A stretch of DNA of 64,000 nt, taken from the NCBI RefSeq assembly GCF_029633865.1, contig NC_079223.1:36177739-36241738 (forward strand), written 5' to 3'. Source of the stretch: Lampris incognitus (Eukaryota > Chordata > Actinopteri > Lampriformes > Lampridae). This document shows, piece by piece, positions 58,478-64,000 of the stretch; positions within the stretch are counted from its first letter, which is position 1, and each line of letters opens with the position of its first letter. Both the position numbers and the translations under genes were made by a program. Below the pieces are notes generated by a model. The model was not told the DNA's origin. It saw nothing but the letters and a program-made list of their open reading frames with translations, and ran no database searches.

Positions 58478-60443
58478 AATTAATTAATTGGGGATCATAT
58501 GGAGATCAAATACATTCTCATTGAAATATGATTAAAATGCTCTCCCCAAGACAGGGGCAGAACTCTTTTTTTTTCATAATCCAATCACAGGTACATAATC
58601 ATCACTACAACCCTATCTGTCAATGAGATGTTAGCAAAACCAACCGCTATCTATCATCTGTTTTCTAGTTTGTCCTCCACTCTCAACACCAACCAGCTCA
58701 AGAGGCTTTTTGTCATGATTGAATCCAACCAGGTTAATGAAATGGACTGATTATATGTGCACTTCCTCTATCCTCCGTGCACTGGAGTGATTGACTACCC
58801 GTTAGTACTGTAAAATACCTTCCCAATGGCATCACATGTGCAATCCGTTTTCATTTATTTTTTATGATGCAAGAGCAGATTGTTTAGCATGTTCACTTTA
58901 TCCAAAAACTTTGGCCACGCTTTCAGTTCAGTTCAGTTCAGCTGAATGTGCAGAAGTAATATAGCATGAGTAAAACAGGTGTAGTTGAACTATGATGACA
59001 CGTAATTTCAGAGTAATTGATGAATAAACATGTTTTTTTCTTTTCCTCTATTTGCTACCTTGTCATTATAATGTCCGGTTTAATATAATCTACATTAAAC
59101 ACTGTATATAGGCCCTGTGGCGTGTCATGGTTCAGTGTCCTCTGTAACAAGTGCGCTCTCAGCAGGAAACTCTGGGGTATTACAACATAAACTGAGGACT
59201 TCTCGCCTGCTGAGTTTACTACTCCACCAAGCTGGCCATGGATGCATGGACATGACTCGATAAACAGATTATTTGTTGGCCAAATCCAAGATTATCAAAG
59301 ACACAGGTATTTCTAAAATGAAATAGGCAACTCTACATTGTTTATTAAAATGTAAATCTTTATTGCAGCCACAACACAGCAGCATGTACATCTTGGAAGT
59401 CTGCATCCCTTTACTTGTGACCCAGTGATGTTTTGAGCACTGCTGTGTGCCGGCCTGACATAATCAAATCAACTACCATGTGAAGTCTGTGGGCACCCAG
59501 AAAAGTAAACAAATAATAATGAATTATAACCAGTCATTGCTGGTGTCACGTAACACAAATGCTCTTATCAGGGTATGTCTCTTATCAGCTTCTTAAAAGC
59601 TGCTGAATCAATGAATCCATTCATGTCCAAGTAATTATGCTTTTTATCATCCACTTTTAATACCTTTAATATCTACCTCTAATACACCGCCCACCTAATA
59701 AGCTCAATGTCACTTCTCCTACCACCTATGGTAAACTTTGAACCCAGTGGTTGAACCATGCTGTTCTAGAAAAACAAATAAATGTCCTCTGACTGTGATA
59801 TCAGCTACCGACCGAGTCTATTAGTGTCTCTGCTTGTGCGGGAAATGTTGGCCCTTCTCAAGCCAGCTCCAGGGCACATTTCATGCCAGTTCTGTTATTT
59901 TACCTTAGTATTGATGACTTGGCAGATTCTCTCTCACCTTTAATATCTTTGACGACATCGTAAACGAAGCAATGAGGGAGAAACAAAAATCAAAAACAGG
60001 TCAAGTTTCTCATTTTAAGAGGAACCGTCACACAGAAGGAAATTGTCAAACCGTCATCAGCCTGTCTGGATGTGTCGGGATCACGATGACCTGCATTTAC
60101 GTTCCTGTACTGAACTCCAAATGGAAAAGGCATTTGCTGACGTTGACTGTCACATAATGACAATTACAAGGGGAGATGAACACAGGAAAATAACTTAGGC
60201 TTTAAAACGGACCATTCTTTTGAGACTTGCAGAAGGGAGTTTGGGATTCTGCTGGGGGTCCTGAGTGTGGATTGCAGGTCAAGCTGGTGCAGTTTAAATG
60301 AAGTGTGTACACCAGCACCCAGAACTAACTCCAGTGTATATTGTCAATCCCCGTGACACTAGCAGAGCTTTTGGAGTGTGCTATACATGCAGTCAAGTGT
60401 GAAGCAACATTCTGCACCTCAAGAACATTATTATATACATGTA
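58477..60443. other. No gene recognised; possible minus-strand 3' end near 59,340
   Basis: Low-copy sequence. Two minus-strand AATAAA motifs lie close together at about 59,338-59,365, which might mark the 3' end of a transcript from the right. No exon was recognised to support it. Confidence 0.35.
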
Positions 60444-60501
60444 CACTCACCGGCCACTTTATTAGGAACACCTGTCCAACTGCTCGTTAACGCAAATTTC
60501 T

Positions 60502-60892
60502 TTTTTTTTTTTTATAAATTTATTTCTGATTTTTCCCTTTTTTCTCCCAATTTAGTGGCCAATCGATCCCTATTTTAATTCAAACACCCACCCTCGCATT
60601 GTATGCGTTCGCCAACTGCATCTCTCCGGCCGGCAGTCTCGAAGGAGACCGCCTCGCCACTTTCGTGACAAGGCGACTCCAAGCCGAACCAGTGTTTCTT
60701 CCGACACACACAGAGACGCATTCACGTGACGAACACAAGCCGACTCCGCCCCCCTCCCGAAGACAGCGTTGCCAATGATCGCTGCTTCGTCGAGTCCGGC
60801 CATAGTCGGATCTGACGAGACCGGGGCGCGAACTCCAGTCCCCAGTGGGCAACTGCATCGACACAGAGCCGATGCTTAGACCGCGGACCCCA
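60502..60892 (-). mobile_element. tRNA-derived SINE inserted in Tc1
   Basis: Same family as 4535-4922, in antisense: T-rich tail at 60502, tRNA-like head ending ccgcgg near 60886. The 16-bp target duplication gttaacgcaaatttct lies at 60486-60501 and 60893-60908. Confidence 0.92.
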
Positions 60893-60997
60893 GTTAACGC
60901 AAATTTCTAATCAGCCAATCACATGGCAGCAACTCAATGCATTTAGGCATGTAGACATGGTCAAGACGATCTGCTGCAGTTCAAACCGAGCATCAGA

Positions 60998-62041
60998 ATG
61001 GGGAAGAAAGGTGATTTAAGTGACTTTGAACGTGGCATGGTTGTTGGTGCCAGACGGGCTGGTCTGAGTATTTCAGAAACTGCTGATCTACTGGGATTTT
61101 CACGCACAACCATCTCTAGGGTTTACAGAGAATGGGCCGAAAAACAGAAAATATCCAGTGAGCGGCAGTTCTGTGGGCGAAAATGCCTTGTTGATGCCAG
61201 AGGTCAGAGGAGAATGGCCAGACTGGTTCGAGCTGATAGAAAGGCAACAGTAACTCAAATAACCACTCATTACAGCCGAGGTATGCAGAAGAGCATCTCT
61301 GAACGCACAACACGTCGAACAACCTTGAGGCAGATGGGCTACAGCAGCAGAAGACCACACCGGGTGCCACTCCTGTCAGCTAAGAACAGGAAACTGAGGC
61401 TACAATTTGCACAGGCTCACCAAAATTGGACAATAGAAGATTAGAAAAACGTTGCCTGGTCTGATGAGTCTCGATTTCTGCTGCGACATTCGGATGGTAG
61501 GGTCAGAATTTGGCGTCAACAACATGAAAGCATGGATCCATCCTGCCTTGTATCAACGGTTCAGGCTGGTGGTGGTGGTGTAATGGTGTGGGGGATATTT
61601 TCTTGGCACACTTTGGGCCCCTTAGTACCAATTGAGCATCGTGTCAACGCCACAGCCTACCTGAGTATTGTTGCTGACCATGTCCATCCCTTTATGACCA
61701 CAGTGTTCCCATCTTCTGATGGCTACTTCCAGCAGGATAACGCACCATGTCATAAAGCTCGAATCATCTCAGACTGGTTTCTTGAACATGACAATGAGTT
61801 CACTGTACTCAAATGGCCTCCACAGTCACCAGATCTCAATCCAATAGAGCACCTTTGGGATGTGGTGGACCGGGAGATTCGCATCATGGATTTGCAGCCA
61901 ACAAATCTGCAGCAACTGCGTGATGCTATCATGTCAATATGGACCAAACTCTCTGAGGAATGTTTCCAGTACCTTGTTGAATCTATGCCACGAAGGATTA
62001 AGGCAGTTCTGAAGGCAAAGGGGGGTCCAACCCGGTACTAG
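60998..62041 (+). pseudogene. Tc1 transposase with one in-frame stop
   Basis: From ATG 60998 the frame reads through an HTH pair (SISETADLLGFSRTTISRVY), linker, then TAG at 61442-61444 in WTIED-*-KNVAWSDESRF, where the family has Trp. It continues in the same frame to 62041. The catalytic DDE residues lie in WSDESRF, QQDNAPCH and SPDLNPIEHLWD, all after the stop. About 347 codons, full family length, with no other break seen. Confidence 0.93.
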
Positions 62042-62075
62042 CAAGGTGTACCTAATAAAGTGGCCAGTGAGTGTA

Positions 62076-64000
<1,925 letters not shown>

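Larger units (their letters stand above)
60444..62073 (+). mobile_element. Tc1/mariner transposon with both ends, carrying a SINE
   Basis: Inverted ends cactcaccggccactttatt (60444) and aataaagtggccagtgagtg (ending 62073), each next to the duplicated TA target. A SINE occupies 60502-60892. Without the SINE the element is about 1.2 kb, normal for Tc1. Confidence 0.95.

Overview
The window is a stretch of a ray-finned (teleost) fish genome. The evidence is a pair of selenoprotein U1 genes with split exons and SECIS elements, a fragment of an LZTS-family coiled-coil gene, Tc1, hAT and teleost-type SINE copies, Mag-like Ty3/Gypsy elements, L1, RTE and Rex1/CR1-like LINEs, and long dinucleotide tracts. 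Species was not resolved.

Layout. 1-7 kb: no host gene seen; a 5'-truncated RTE-type LINE (minus strand) carries a SINE and is bracketed by two ~350-bp direct repeats. 7.1-16.2 kb: the main host genes, two tandem minus-strand selenoprotein U1 genes (five coding exons each, in-frame TGA read as selenocysteine, and a SECIS-like hairpin followed by AATAAA in each 3' UTR). 16-21 kb: LINE 3' ends in opposite orientations and two exons of an LZTS gene. 20.8-34.4 kb: a nest of elements (LINE holding a hAT holding a Gypsy; beside it a second Gypsy family holding a third LTR element) and a hAT MITE. 34.6-37.7 kb: a composite SINE and an intronless, apparently intact cdk9 retrocopy. 38.2-48.5 kb: an old LINE abutted by a Tc1, then a BED-finger hAT relic holding a young Gypsy and a very small LTR element (TRIM) whose LTRs contain a tRNA-like promoter. 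49-58 kb: LINE and Gypsy fragments and a nearly whole L1 inserted in a Rex1/CR1-like LINE. 60.4-62.1 kb: a Tc1 transposon with one in-frame stop and a SINE inside. The rest is low-copy DNA and microsatellites.

How it fits together. The selenoprotein genes depend on their SECIS elements for UGA decoding by the host Sec machinery. The cdk9 copy would encode a P-TEFb-type kinase if transcribed. Most of the remainder is a record of successive insertions that can be ordered by nesting, target duplications and LTR divergence. Coordinates of spliced exons were worked out by eye from splice sites and family knowledge; no alignment or folding program was run.
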